DNA from: CAYILR01 sp964364175
GTDB lineage: Bacteria; Bdellovibrionota; UBA1018
DNA length: 64,000 nucleotides
Direction of reading: 5' to 3'
NCBI GenBank assembly: GCA_964364175.1
Contig: CAYILR010000017.1
Span: forward strand, 1-64,000
Below are positions 34,949-44,259 of this stretch, in pieces; positions within the stretch are counted from its first letter, which is position 1, and each line of letters opens with the position of its first letter. The notes under the pieces were generated by a model, which worked only from the letters and a program-made list of their open reading frames with translations, had not been told where the DNA came from and did not search any database. A program made the position numbers and the translations under genes.

Positions 34949-35574
34949 CAGTGTTTCTCCCAAGGCAAATGAGTGAGAACTTCGATTTTTTTCCAATCCG
35001 AGTCCACCACCCGCATACCGTACACTGCACCATTGGAAATCGGCGGCGGGAATTTTTCATCGCCCAAAAGCTCGTGTAGCATCCGACGGATCACGCCACC
35101 ATGAGTGGAAACTCCTAAAATCTTTCGGTGTGGATTTTCACTGAGATATTCCCGAACAGCATCCCATACTCGGCTCGTCACGTGTTGGGCTTGCTCAGCA
35201 CCTAAATGCTGCGCCATCGCGATTCCCATAGGGACATCCCGGATTTGCTGACCCTTTTCTTCGCCCAAAAGCGCCATCACCTCTTGCCGAGTCATCCCCT
35301 CGACTTTTCCGAATCCGGCTTCTCTGAGCCTCGAATCCAGTTTGATCTCGCACTGGACTTGCATTTGCCCAGCTACAATCTCTGCCGTCTCACGCGCGCG
35401 CGAAAGGTCAGAGGAAATGAGCGCCTGGATTTTCACGCGACTCAACGGCCGCACCAGGCGATGCGCCTGCGCACGACCCGTATCATTCAAAGGAACATCG
35501 TTCTTCCCCTGAATCCGCCCCTCCAGATTCCAATCCGTCTGACCGTGGCGAAAGAAATAGAGGTGGATGGACAT
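34948..35574 (-). CDS. Histidine-phosphatase superfamily protein (phosphoglycerate-mutase-like)
   Basis: The 208-residue enzyme has the RHG phosphohistidine motif (FFRHGQTDWNLEGRIQG), DVPLNDTGRAQA, SDLSRARETAEI and the second His in VSTHGGVIRRML. Such enzymes remove phosphate from small molecules such as alpha-ribazole phosphate or sugar phosphates. Specificity cannot be assigned. It is the first gene of a two-gene unit with the DUF1285-like gene. Confidence 0.85.
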   Translation of the reverse strand: MSIHLYFFRHGQTDWNLEGRIQGKNDVPLNDTGRAQAHRLVRPLSRVKIQALISSDLSRARETAEIVAGQMQVQCEIKLDSRLREAGFGKVEGMTRQEVMALLGEEKGQQIRDVPMGIAMAQHLGAEQAQHVTSRVWDAVREYLSENPHRKILGVSTHGGVIRRMLHELLGDEKFPPPISNGAVYGMRVVDSDWKKIEVLTHLPWEKH

Positions 35575-35608
35575 GCGATCAAGGTAACAGAAAATGAAAT
35601 TTTCGCTA

Positions 35609-36757
35609 CTACCTATACTGCCTCAAAAACTCAGCAAACAATGCATCTGCTAGCACATACCCCTCGGCAGTTTGATGAAGGTCCGAACGACGATCCAGAG
35701 TTTGCGTCACTTGATAAACAGTAGTGGGTGATAAATTACGAAGATGCCTGAGAAAATCCTTTCCCTTCAGCTTCGGAATAGGCTCATGCTTGGCGACAGC
35801 AATCAGAACATCCCGCTCACTGGCTCGCAGTAACGATAATCTTTCTTCGTAGCGTCCCTTTCTCTGTTCAACGGCTTTCTGAAGAGCTCTTAAAACATGC
35901 TCCCATTGAATTTTTCCTTTTGCTGGATTTGAGTCATTTAAGAGTACGTCACAAACAATGTTGACCGTTTCTGGAATGAACTGTGATTTTTTCATCAATT
36001 GAATTGCGACATCCAAGGGCATTTGTTTATTTTCTGAATCGAGTCTTTCGTTGATAAAGTTGTGATATTTTTTTTGGTACACAGGATCTTCCAAATCCGG
36101 AATCTGAACATCCCGCCCCCATCCTGCCAATGGCGCTTGAGGGACAGCAAATATTTTGGCCAATAGATTTTTTTTTGAACCCAAAATAATCACTGGCAAG
36201 TCCGAAGGAAGCCTCTGCAAGACCCCACGAATCAAAGCCTGAGCACCTTTTATTTCAGAGATGTCCTGAAATTCGTCAAAAACAATCAATGTCCCATGAG
36301 CTTTGTGGTATTTCACAATAGCGGAAAAAAGATCTTCCAACTCTGGCTCTGCTGCACCTGTATCAATTCCGAGCGAAAAGCTGAGTTCACCCGAAGTTGG
36401 ACTTAGATTGAGAGCTGGTCGAATTCCACGTATCGATTTAATCAATACAGATAAGTAACTCTGTCCCGGATTGGCTTTGCTCAGCCCCCTTTCAAAAGCA
36501 ATACGCAGACGCCTTTGTATTTCTTGGAGTGAAGACACCCCCATCATATCAACATCTATAATCAACAACTTTTTGTTCTTGGACAGAAAATGAGGCAAAA
36601 TGATGGCCTGAACGAGAGAGGTTTTCCCAGTATTCCGTCGACCGTACATCACGACGCGTCGCCCTTGAGAGATTTCCTTTTCAAGGATTTTCACCTCGTT
36701 CTCAAGGTTGCAGATATCTGAAGCTTCTAAAACCACATCGTAAATAAATTTCTTCAT
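35609..36757 (-). CDS. AAA ATPase of the archaeal-ATPase-like class with C-terminal winged helix
   Basis: The 382-residue protein has Walker A MYGRRNTGKTSLVQA and Walker B GTLIVFDEFQDI, then a lid region and a C-terminal helix-turn-helix-like segment (LRHLRNLSPTTVYQVTQTLD). The group resembles STAND/ATPase-2-type proteins often associated with mobile or archaeal-like genes. No partner is visible. The gene ends 35 bases before the phosphatase gene starts, and the upstream region is AT-rich with a hairpin at 36793-36815. Confidence 0.68.
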   Translation of the reverse strand: MKKFIYDVVLEASDICNLENEVKILEKEISQGRRVVMYGRRNTGKTSLVQAIILPHFLSKNKKLLIIDVDMMGVSSLQEIQRRLRIAFERGLSKANPGQSYLSVLIKSIRGIRPALNLSPTSGELSFSLGIDTGAAEPELEDLFSAIVKYHKAHGTLIVFDEFQDISEIKGAQALIRGVLQRLPSDLPVIILGSKKNLLAKIFAVPQAPLAGWGRDVQIPDLEDPVYQKKYHNFINERLDSENKQMPLDVAIQLMKKSQFIPETVNIVCDVLLNDSNPAKGKIQWEHVLRALQKAVEQRKGRYEERLSLLRASERDVLIAVAKHEPIPKLKGKDFLRHLRNLSPTTVYQVTQTLDRRSDLHQTAEGYVLADALFAEFLRQYR

Positions 36758-36792
36758 GGTTGAATCAAGATTAATACACTGAGACAGTTTTT

Positions 36793-36815
36793 ACGAGTCT
36801 TTTTTTATGACTCGT
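36793..36815 (+). promoter_or_regulatory. Hairpin with T-run upstream of peptide deformylase
   Basis: ACGAGTC and GACTCGT pair around a 9-base loop and are followed on the plus strand by six T residues. No plus-strand gene ends here, so it may be an attenuator or a barrier between divergent transcripts. Confidence 0.35.
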
Positions 36816-36905
36816 TTTTTAAATCCAAAATAACTTTGTAATTTCAATATGTTAAAAATAATTCGGTTTGCATCAATCCAGCCACTTGTGTTAATTCGTA
36901 AATCC

Positions 36906-37481
36906 ATGGCCATCCGAAAAATTGCCCGTATGGGGCATCCGATTCTCAGGCAACCAACCCGGCTTCTGACTCCAAAGGAAATTCAGTCCGACGAAATCCA
37001 AAGACTCATCCAAGACATGGTGGAGACGATGCACGAGTACGGCGGAATTGGCCTCGCAGCGCCGCAAGTGCATGAGCCACTCAGGCTCGCGATCATTGGA
37101 TACGGCGATGATTCGTCACGCTACCCTGATCAGGGAGATCAGCCCCTCTCGGTCTACATCAATCCAAAAATCACGGTCCTCGATCCCACCGCTCAGGGTT
37201 TCTGGGAAGGCTGCCTGTCGATTCCAGAAATTCGTGGTTTGGTTCGACGACCTCGCAAAGTTCAAATTGATTACCTGGATTTGAAAGGAAAACCCCAGAC
37301 CTATGTGGCGGAAGGTTTTCTCGCGACTGTTTTTCAACATGAATTAGATCATCTGGATGGGGTTCTTTTTGTGGACCGCATTGAATACACTCCAGGAAAA
37401 TCTCCCATTGCGTTCATTGAAGAATACGGAAAGTACCTCGCTCCTCACGAAGATGACGACGCGGGAGAACTTGAGGACTAG
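36906..37481 (+). CDS. def: Peptide deformylase
   Basis: From the ATG at 36906 the product has 191 residues and all three family motifs: GGIGLAAPQV, EGCLSIP (metal Cys) and HELDHL (metal His residues and catalytic Glu). It removes the formyl group from new proteins. The frame continues to 36849, but the extra 19 residues are atypical. The end overlaps the convergent gene by 4 bases. An acidic tail (EDDDAGELED) is present. Confidence 0.95.
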   Translation: MAIRKIARMGHPILRQPTRLLTPKEIQSDEIQRLIQDMVETMHEYGGIGLAAPQVHEPLRLAIIGYGDDSSRYPDQGDQPLSVYINPKITVLDPTAQGFWEGCLSIPEIRGLVRRPRKVQIDYLDLKGKPQTYVAEGFLATVFQHELDHLDGVLFVDRIEYTPGKSPIAFIEEYGKYLAPHEDDDAGELED

Positions 37482-38416
37482 AGACTCAGGGTCGCTCGAG
37501 CCGTTTGCCATTTGCCGTCTGCTCGTAAAATACTTCGTGGTTTTCCCTCCGCCGGAAACCACTTGGCCACTGACATGTTCTGATGCAGCCATAATTTTCG
37601 AACACGTCCGACCTGCCCCACAAATAACCCCCGCACATGATCGGGGATCGAAACTCCCCAGTTCCGATCCAAAAATTCCAAAACTGACCAGCATGCACCG
37701 ACACGTTTCAGTTTTTCACACAAGATGAGAATCAGTTTCCAATCCACTCGCTGATCTGTTTTTTTCAGGAACGCCGCAAGATCAGTGAGCCAAAGCGGAT
37801 TGCGCGCCCAAAACCCACCTCGCGTGATCATCGAAAACAACAAAGAATCTTCCACACTCAACGTGTTTTCCTGTGCGTTCACCCGAGACCACAGGCCAGG
37901 AATCAAGCCGAATCGATAAAGTCGAACATTGCCCAAATCGTTCCAACCCGTACCTTCTCGCGAGATCCTGAATCCCGCCTTACCCAAGCCCCTCACTGCT
38001 GAAAACCAATCCGCATCACGCACCAAAAACTCAACTCGCTCCATCGGGCGATCCATGCGGTTGGAATAAACCCGTCGACCCCAGTCCATCCCTCCTACCG
38101 TCACAGGTGAGACTCCCACTTGAGAAAATCCCCGAAGTGCCTTCTCATAATCAGTGTCTAAAACCGCCATTTGCACACGATCTCGATTGAACCGCTCGTC
38201 CAATAGCAGCCGGGTTTTCTCCGCTAGAGTGGAATGCCATGGAGTCAGTTGCACTCTGCGAATCCAGGGCAATGCCGCATTCCAGCGCACAGCATAGTTC
38301 AAAGCAGTCAGCCAGCTCGTCTGATTCTGAGCAAAGGGAGGCAGCGGAATAGGCGCAGGGGAATCGTTGCATAACTTCAGCACCGACAAAACTGAGTGAC
38401 AAGATTGTTGCAGCAT
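37478..38416 (-). CDS. Nucleotidyltransferase-like protein (putative NTP_transf_5 family, degenerate)
   Basis: The ATG at 38416 is preceded by GGAGG at 9 bases; a GTG start at 38446 is less likely. The 312-residue product resembles the polysaccharide-locus nucleotidyltransferase family: a helical N terminus, then a central segment RPMERVEFLVRDADWFSAVRG in the place where the family has D-x-D-L-V. The catalytic acidic pair is missing, so it is probably a binding protein or a diverged relative. It is divergent from a histidine kinase gene. Confidence 0.45.
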   Translation of the reverse strand: MLQQSCHSVLSVLKLCNDSPAPIPLPPFAQNQTSWLTALNYAVRWNAALPWIRRVQLTPWHSTLAEKTRLLLDERFNRDRVQMAVLDTDYEKALRGFSQVGVSPVTVGGMDWGRRVYSNRMDRPMERVEFLVRDADWFSAVRGLGKAGFRISREGTGWNDLGNVRLYRFGLIPGLWSRVNAQENTLSVEDSLLFSMITRGGFWARNPLWLTDLAAFLKKTDQRVDWKLILILCEKLKRVGACWSVLEFLDRNWGVSIPDHVRGLFVGQVGRVRKLWLHQNMSVAKWFPAEGKPRSILRADGKWQTARATLSL

Positions 38417-38506
38417 GGCATCGATCCTCCATGATCGGACACTCACTATTGAAAAATCATGACTTCCTGAGATGCTCCCGTCAAGGTACTTGTCAGGAGT
38501 ATCGCT

Positions 38507-39457
38507 ATGACTTCTAAACGACGCTGGCTTTGGGTGATTCTATTTATTCTCGCGGTCTTGTTGACGGGCGGACTTGCGACTAGCTGGAACATGGTCCTGG
38601 TCAGTAATTATTTAAAAATAGAAGAATTGAAACACGCTCTCTCCGCCACCTCAACTCAAGAAAACAATCCCTGGATCGCAGTCAGCCTGGGCACCCTGGG
38701 ATTCGTGACGCTCCTGGGCGGATTGGTCCTCTTTTTTTTCAGACTCCTCCGCGAAATGAAACTCACTCAATTTCAAAGTGAGTTTTTGGCAGCAGTCAGT
38801 CACGAACTAAAAACTCCGATCGCCACCTTGGAGCTCACGTCGTCTTTATTGAAACAATCCCAGATGCCTGAGCAGGAAAAAGAGAAACTTTGGGCTGCAC
38901 ACACCGCGGAATTGAATCGACTCAAGCGAGATGTGGCTGATTTGCTCGAAACTTTGCACTGGGACGCTGGCCCCATAGCCATTCAACCTCAACTCATGGA
39001 GCTGAACTCGTGGTTGCAGGCAAAACACTCTCGCTGGGAACAAATTCTGAGCGCATCGGACGGGAAAGCCCAGCTCCAGCTCGATTCTCAAAAAATCAGA
39101 TTTCAATCCGATCCTCGACAGCTCGAATTGATTTTGCAAAATCTCATTGAGAATTCAAAAAAATTCGCACAAGGAAAACCTGAGATTGAGATCAAAACTG
39201 AGCTACTTTCACAAAAACAATGGAGACTTTCTGTGAGAGACCACGGCTGGGGAATTGAGCCTCATGAGCTCAAAAAAATATTTCGGCGATTTTATCGAGC
39301 TCCCACAGCTGCCACTTATTCGATTTCTGGAACTGGATTGGGATTGCACTTGGTAGCTTCTGCCTGCAAGGCGATGAAAATCAAGATTCATGCGGAAATT
39401 CCTAAATCAGGAAGTGGCGCTTGTTTTGTCCTCGAAGGAAAGTGCACCGATGTTTAA
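38507..39457 (+). CDS. Sensor histidine kinase
   Basis: The 316-residue protein has two membrane helices (about residues 7-27 and 56-80) flanking a short periplasmic loop. The dimerisation domain with H-box FLAAVSHELKTPIATLEL follows, then an ATPase domain with N-box LILQNLIENSKKFA, G1 VRDHGWGIE, and G2 GTGLGLHLV. AGGAG lies 8 bases before the ATG. The response-regulator gene begins inside its last codons, so the two form a pair. The signal is unknown. Confidence 0.92.
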   Translation: MTSKRRWLWVILFILAVLLTGGLATSWNMVLVSNYLKIEELKHALSATSTQENNPWIAVSLGTLGFVTLLGGLVLFFFRLLREMKLTQFQSEFLAAVSHELKTPIATLELTSSLLKQSQMPEQEKEKLWAAHTAELNRLKRDVADLLETLHWDAGPIAIQPQLMELNSWLQAKHSRWEQILSASDGKAQLQLDSQKIRFQSDPRQLELILQNLIENSKKFAQGKPEIEIKTELLSQKQWRLSVRDHGWGIEPHELKKIFRRFYRAPTAATYSISGTGLGLHLVASACKAMKIKIHAEIPKSGSGACFVLEGKCTDV

Positions 39458-40130
39458 AAGCTGCCTGCTTCTAGAAGACGAACCACACCTGCGCTCGACG
39501 CTCATCATCGCTCTGGAACGTTTGGGCATGGCAGTTCGAAGCTGCACGACCATTCAGGAGGCAGAAGACTACCTGGCTCATGAATCTCCCGATCTGGTTT
39601 TGCTGGATCGAGGTTTGCCAGACGGCGATGGTCTGAGCTTGTGCCAACGCCTTCGCGCCCAGCTTTTTTCTGGAGCAATTTTGGTTTTGACGGCAAGCGG
39701 ACAAACGGATGCTCGAATTCAGGGATTGAATGCAGGAGCGGATGATTATCTGCCCAAGCCATTTTCGTGGGAGGAACTCGAAGCCCGCGTGCGGGCATTG
39801 GCCAGACGGATGAAGTCGGCAGTTCCAATACCTACGTCGCCCCCCCTGCTCTGGTCCGTGGATGCAGCCAAGCATCGTGTTCTGGGACCCAAAGGGTGGG
39901 TGGATCTCACTGCACTCGAACTCAAGCTGGTCACGCAGCTGATTCAGTCCGCAGGAGACACCCTCAGCCGTGAAACCCTATTGAAAAAAGTCTGGGGATT
40001 TACATTGATCCCAAAAACACGGACCGTGGACTTATTTATGACTCGTTTAAGAAAAGTTTTTGAAGAGGATCCAGAAAATCCCCGGCATTTTTTGACAATG
40101 CGTGGGGCGGGGTATCGGTTCGAGCGTTAA
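39450..40130 (+). CDS. OmpR/PhoB-type response regulator
   Basis: The start ATG at 39450 overlaps the kinase stop. The 226-residue product has a receiver (acidic pair in LLEDEP, phospho-acceptor Asp in LVLLDRGLPDGDG, Thr in VLTASG, Lys in LPKPF) and a C-terminal winged helix (WVDLTALELKLVTQLIQ, TRTVDLFMTRLRKVF, TMRGAGYRF). It binds DNA when phosphorylated by the adjacent kinase. Confidence 0.93.
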   Translation: MFKSCLLLEDEPHLRSTLIIALERLGMAVRSCTTIQEAEDYLAHESPDLVLLDRGLPDGDGLSLCQRLRAQLFSGAILVLTASGQTDARIQGLNAGADDYLPKPFSWEELEARVRALARRMKSAVPIPTSPPLLWSVDAAKHRVLGPKGWVDLTALELKLVTQLIQSAGDTLSRETLLKKVWGFTLIPKTRTVDLFMTRLRKVFEEDPENPRHFLTMRGAGYRFER

Positions 40131-40140
40131 CTTCGCGAAA

Positions 40141-41217
40141 TTAATCAGGCGGCAAACTTGAAAAATTCGCTGTGTTCTCCATGAGATCATGTCCATCCAC
40201 CCAGACGTTGCCGACACCTTCAGTGTCTTTTTCCCATTTTGGGTATTTGGCATCAGTTCCCCAAGAATTGCGAATCAGGAACTCACATCGATAGGTCATC
40301 GGATTGCGACGCTGACCGATGATCAGAGCCTGGTGAGGGCCACAGTTTTTTCCATCTGAGTCAGAATCAATCACTTTTGATTCTTCCTGCATGTATTGCA
40401 GTCCCCGAAATCCGCGTCCATTTTTCAAAAGTTTGCCGCAAAAAACAACTGCAACAGGCTGCGCATTATTTTTGGTGAGCAATCCATGGATGGCCGTCGC
40501 AGTCATGGTTCCGTTCTCTCTGAATCCCTCGGTGCAAGGTTTGATTTTGTCTATTCGATCCAGATTAATTTGATTGCTTGCGCTGCAAACTTGGTTCTTA
40601 AATGCACTCAACACTTCAATCGTATTTCCCTTGAGAATGGTCGATTCTATTCTCTCGAGAAACTGGGCATTCGCTTGTAGCCCTCCTTTACCCAAGGATG
40701 CGCAAACATCGCTTCTGACCCAGTGATGCACATCTGACTGGCTGGAACGCCTGCTCATCACCCGATCATTCAAATTCATGCTGTCTGTCATGGTTTTATA
40801 AAACTCTGTGAACTGAGCACGCCCTTCGGTTTTCGAGATGCAAACCGATTCGTCGCAAGATCCGCAAGTCTTCATAGAATTAATCACATTACAGGCATAG
40901 CCTCCGTCAATGTTCTTCTTTTGATCTTCAGCGTGGTTCGCTTTGACTTTTTCGGCATTCACCGACTCAACGTAGCTGATCGCGGCCATCAAACCGGAAC
41001 TTGGGTGATCAAATCTCTGATCTCCATGCGAGAATCTCCAGGCATCGTACATCTGAGCCGCTGCGTGAGCATAGCAATTCCCAAATTGTCCCTGATCCCT
41101 CACTGGCACATGCTCCATAGATCCACCAGGCCCGTCCATGCGAGTCTGTGAACATGCATCAGAAGCATGAACGGTGGGCAATACGCTTGAAAGAAAAAAA
41201 ATCAGACTACAGATCAC
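40141..41217 (-). CDS. Exported papain-like cysteine protease (C1 family), last gene of the fts operon
   Basis: A GTG start at 41217 with GAGAGG about 8 bases upstream opens a signal peptide (MICSLIFFLSSVLPTVHAS). The 358-residue enzyme has all the papain parts at normal spacing: Gln and Cys in VRDQGQFGNCYAHAAA, His in CGPHQALIIGQ, Asn in FLIRNSWGTDA. Many additional cysteines (CGSCDESVC) suggest disulfides. It follows the SH3/outer-membrane gene by 18 bases and so lies at the end of the FtsEX-EnvC-CtpA operon, suggesting an envelope job. Confidence 0.8.
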   Translation of the reverse strand: MICSLIFFLSSVLPTVHASDACSQTRMDGPGGSMEHVPVRDQGQFGNCYAHAAAQMYDAWRFSHGDQRFDHPSSGLMAAISYVESVNAEKVKANHAEDQKKNIDGGYACNVINSMKTCGSCDESVCISKTEGRAQFTEFYKTMTDSMNLNDRVMSRRSSQSDVHHWVRSDVCASLGKGGLQANAQFLERIESTILKGNTIEVLSAFKNQVCSASNQINLDRIDKIKPCTEGFRENGTMTATAIHGLLTKNNAQPVAVVFCGKLLKNGRGFRGLQYMQEESKVIDSDSDGKNCGPHQALIIGQRRNPMTYRCEFLIRNSWGTDAKYPKWEKDTEGVGNVWVDGHDLMENTANFSSLPPD

Positions 41218-41235
41218 AGCAAAAACCTCTCTTTT

Positions 41236-42198
41236 TCAGAATGCCACCAGTAGGCCGGCGGATGCGAATGGGCCGCTCAGATCCACTTGCAACGGAGTGT
41301 AGGATCCGGTCAGTTTGAAAATTTCACTGCCATTCCCGGACACGGTAGGCTGATTCATGGTTTTGCTGCGCAAATATCGATAGCCGCCCTCAGCAAAAAC
41401 CCCGAGCAATTTCGTAAAATGGTAAATCGCATCGACCCGGGCAATCCCAGCAAAAGCAGTGTCGCTGTATGCAGTCTCGTTCGGCTTCGGGAGGCTGAGA
41501 GCAGTGGATTTGAGCTGCGTGGAGAAACTCAAACCCGCCATCAGACCCACATTCAAACTAAACCCAGGCCCTTTTAAAACTCGGATCCCCACTCCAGTCG
41601 TGGCTGGCATTCCAGAGACCGTCATATCAAAAGTGTAGCGTGTAGTAATATCGCGAAGATAAATCGTCTTCTGCATTTGTTCGACTCGCATAATGACGAA
41701 AAGGCTGGGAATCAGGATGTAATTGACCTCGCCTCCAAAATGAAACCCATTTTTCAATGCTTTGAATGGAGTTCCACTCGAAGAAAAAAGAGTCTGCACA
41801 TCGTCCAAAGCAAAAAAAGTCATCCCCCCCAACGCACGAAGACGAATGACGGCTTCGGTTTCCTTGTCTGATTTTTTATTTTTATTTTCACTTTCCGATT
41901 TTCCGTCCGCGCTCTGGGGCGCTGTGGATGGGTCCTGAAAAATCAAAGTGTCGCCCGGCACAAACCCAATTTTTCCCGAGCTGGTACGAACCTTGAAATA
42001 TCCATCGATCGAAAGATTGCTGGAGGATACCTTGGCGCCTTTTTTCAGCTTCTCGATGACCTGGTGCTTCGGGCTAGGGCCATCTCGCATTTCGAGATCC
42101 TCAACATCCACGATGCCCACCTTCGCTGCCCAAGCGGAAGCGGACAGCATCAAACCCAGCAACACCGTCAAAAATCCGGCGCAGCGCAAATTTTTCAC
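41236..42198 (-). CDS. Exported SH3b-domain plus beta-barrel-like outer-membrane protein
   Basis: A signal peptide (GFLTVLLGLMLSASAWA) precedes a bacterial SH3 domain (about 25-90: VEDLEMRDGPSPKHQVIEKL, YFKVRTSSGKIGFV), a charged Lys/Ser linker (about 95-115), and a C-terminal part with repeated amphipathic strands and a closing hydrophobic strand (FASAGLLVAF) typical of small beta-barrels. SH3b domains bind peptidoglycan. Its ATG overlaps the M23 peptidase stop (ATGA). Confidence 0.68.
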   Translation of the reverse strand: MKNLRCAGFLTVLLGLMLSASAWAAKVGIVDVEDLEMRDGPSPKHQVIEKLKKGAKVSSSNLSIDGYFKVRTSSGKIGFVPGDTLIFQDPSTAPQSADGKSESENKNKKSDKETEAVIRLRALGGMTFFALDDVQTLFSSSGTPFKALKNGFHFGGEVNYILIPSLFVIMRVEQMQKTIYLRDITTRYTFDMTVSGMPATTGVGIRVLKGPGFSLNVGLMAGLSFSTQLKSTALSLPKPNETAYSDTAFAGIARVDAIYHFTKLLGVFAEGGYRYLRSKTMNQPTVSGNGSEIFKLTGSYTPLQVDLSGPFASAGLLVAF

Positions 42199-43067
42199 CG
42201 CGCCACCTTCAACAAATCTTGTGGATTAAACTTCGCTCGATGAATCACAGCCCCCCAGTGTAGATGCGGACCGCTGGCTCTACCGCTCATCCCAGCCAAT
42301 CCCAGCTTGTCCTTCTGCAAAACCTTCTGATCAACCTTGACCGCTACTTCGCTCAAATGCGCGTACACGGTAAACAACCCGTACCCATGATTAATAATGA
42401 CTGTTCCGCCGGTAAAAAACAAATCCTTCGCTAAAACCACTTTTCCGCCGGCTGGAGCATAGATCGGCGTGCCCGTGGCAGCCTTCAGGTCCACGCCCTG
42501 GTGAAAACTCTTCATTTGCCCGTTGAATACACGTTTGGTTCCAAATGGACTCGTGAACGGACTCTCGATCGGCGTGATGAATCCACCCGCCCACATTTTT
42601 TCCGCAACTTCCTCTCGATAGAGCGCGGTGATTTCCTTTGCCTCTTTTGCAATTCGTTTGATGTCGGCTGGATTGGGATTGACGTGCTTGTTGTCGACTT
42701 TCAATGTCTCGGCTGGATAGTTTCCATCTTTCACTTCAAGGTTGAGGCTCAGATCCGATTTACCTCTGATTTTGACGAATTTTGAGCCCGGTTTGGAATT
42801 GAATGGAACAGCAAACAGCGCCTCGCACGATTTGTCTGTTCCTGGAAAAAAGGTAAATTCGACACCATCAAATTCACCCTTAAAATCGCAAGACAATGGC
42901 AGAGCCTTGTCGGCTCCCTTGATCTGAATTCGAACCAGTGAACCATCGATTGCTGTGGTGGAAGAAAGCTCTGCTTTAAATGAATCGGCATTCGCTCTGG
43001 CCAGCAGAACTGTAGAAATCACAAAAAAAGCAGTGCTAAACTGCCTGAACGGTTTTCTTCCCATCAT
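42195..43067 (-). CDS. Exported M23-family metallopeptidase (peptidoglycan endopeptidase)
   Basis: After a signal peptide (FRQFSTAFFVISTVLLARANA) and a beta-rich region, the C-terminal M23/LytM domain shows intact zinc ligands: H and D in FHQGVDLKA and the HLH of SGPHLHWG, with VYAHLSE. The product of 290 residues should cut peptidoglycan cross-links. Its start lies 32 bases inside the end of xseA. It pairs with EnvC in the same operon, whose M23 domain lacks those ligands. Confidence 0.88.
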   Translation of the reverse strand: MMGRKPFRQFSTAFFVISTVLLARANADSFKAELSSTTAIDGSLVRIQIKGADKALPLSCDFKGEFDGVEFTFFPGTDKSCEALFAVPFNSKPGSKFVKIRGKSDLSLNLEVKDGNYPAETLKVDNKHVNPNPADIKRIAKEAKEITALYREEVAEKMWAGGFITPIESPFTSPFGTKRVFNGQMKSFHQGVDLKAATGTPIYAPAGGKVVLAKDLFFTGGTVIINHGYGLFTVYAHLSEVAVKVDQKVLQKDKLGLAGMSGRASGPHLHWGAVIHRAKFNPQDLLKVAR

Positions 43068-44259
43068 AGAATCGGATTTGCATCTTCATGCCCGGAACAA
43101 CTTGAGCAGTACTTCTCAGCAAAGAACCTTCTCCATCCGCACCTTCATGCACCATCGAGTAGCCTCGCTCCAGAACTCGCAAAGGAGAGAGCGCATCCAG
43201 TTTTCCAGTAGCGTGAGCCAAGAGAGACTGTTTTTTCTGCAACTGAATCTTCATCGCGCGATCCAATCGCGCCAAAAGATCGTCACACTTCTGTGCGCTC
43301 TCACGCAGGCGATCCTTCGGACTGACCAATCTCGCCATCCAATGCGACAGGTCACGTTTGCGATGGAGCAGATCCTGGGTCATGGCGTTTCGCAGACGTA
43401 AACGGGAATCCTGGACCCGTTGTCGACATTCTACCCAATGATGAGATAAAATTTCTGCGGCTGCTGAAGGAGTCGGTGCACGAACATCCGCCACAAAATC
43501 AGAAATCGTAAAATCAATCTCATGCCCCACCGCCGAGATCACCGGCAAGCGCGAGCCAGCAATTGCGCGAGCGAGATTCTCATCGTTGAAGCTCCAGAGA
43601 TCCTCAATGCTGCCACCGCCACGAGCCAGCACCACCAAATCCCCGAGATCCAGCCGATTGGCCAGCTCAAGACCTCGAATGATCTGCGCAGACGCTGCAT
43701 CTCCCTGAACCAAAGCCGGAATCACTCGGATCTGAACTTGCGGCGCTCGGCGAGACATCACCTGAATCATGTCTCGAATTGCAGCGCCCGTCGGTGAAGT
43801 AATGATCGCTATTTTTCTGGGGAAAAGCGGCAGCTGACGTTTTCTAGCAGTCTCGAACAAACCTTCTGCCGCCAATTTGGCCTTGAGTTGCTCGAATGCG
43901 ATTTGCAAAGCCCCTGCACCCAACGGCTCCAACCGATCAATCACTAATTGATACGAACCGCGCGGTGGGTAAACCGACAGCTTCCCGTGACACAGAACCT
44001 GCATTCCATCTTTGACTTCGAAAGATCGCTTGCGTGCGCCCCACCCAAAAATCGCGGCGCTGATCATGGAATTTCCATCTTTCAACGAAAAATACACATG
44101 CCCCGAGGACGCGGGTTTGAAGTTGCTGATTTCACCTTGAATCCAGACGTTCGAAAACTGAGGCTCCAACGTCATGCGAATCCGGGCGGTCAACTCCGAA
44201 ACGGTCAATGCGGATGGCCGCTCTGTGGCCGGGGACTGCTGAGACTGCAATTCACTCAT
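43036..44259 (-). CDS. xseA: Exodeoxyribonuclease VII large subunit
   Basis: The 407-residue protein has the N-terminal OB fold (LTVSELTARIRMTLEP, WIQGEISNFKPASSGHVYFS) and the catalytic domain (ITSPTGAAIRDMIQVMSRR, ARGGGSIEDLWSFNDE, VGHEIDFTISDFVADVRAPTP), then a coiled coil. It degrades single-stranded DNA with XseB, whose gene is not adjacent. It is embedded in an envelope operon, overlapping ctpA by 4 bases and the M23 gene by 32. Confidence 0.95.
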   Translation of the reverse strand: MSELQSQQSPATERPSALTVSELTARIRMTLEPQFSNVWIQGEISNFKPASSGHVYFSLKDGNSMISAAIFGWGARKRSFEVKDGMQVLCHGKLSVYPPRGSYQLVIDRLEPLGAGALQIAFEQLKAKLAAEGLFETARKRQLPLFPRKIAIITSPTGAAIRDMIQVMSRRAPQVQIRVIPALVQGDAASAQIIRGLELANRLDLGDLVVLARGGGSIEDLWSFNDENLARAIAGSRLPVISAVGHEIDFTISDFVADVRAPTPSAAAEILSHHWVECRQRVQDSRLRLRNAMTQDLLHRKRDLSHWMARLVSPKDRLRESAQKCDDLLARLDRAMKIQLQKKQSLLAHATGKLDALSPLRVLERGYSMVHEGADGEGSLLRSTAQVVPGMKMQIRFYDGKKTVQAV

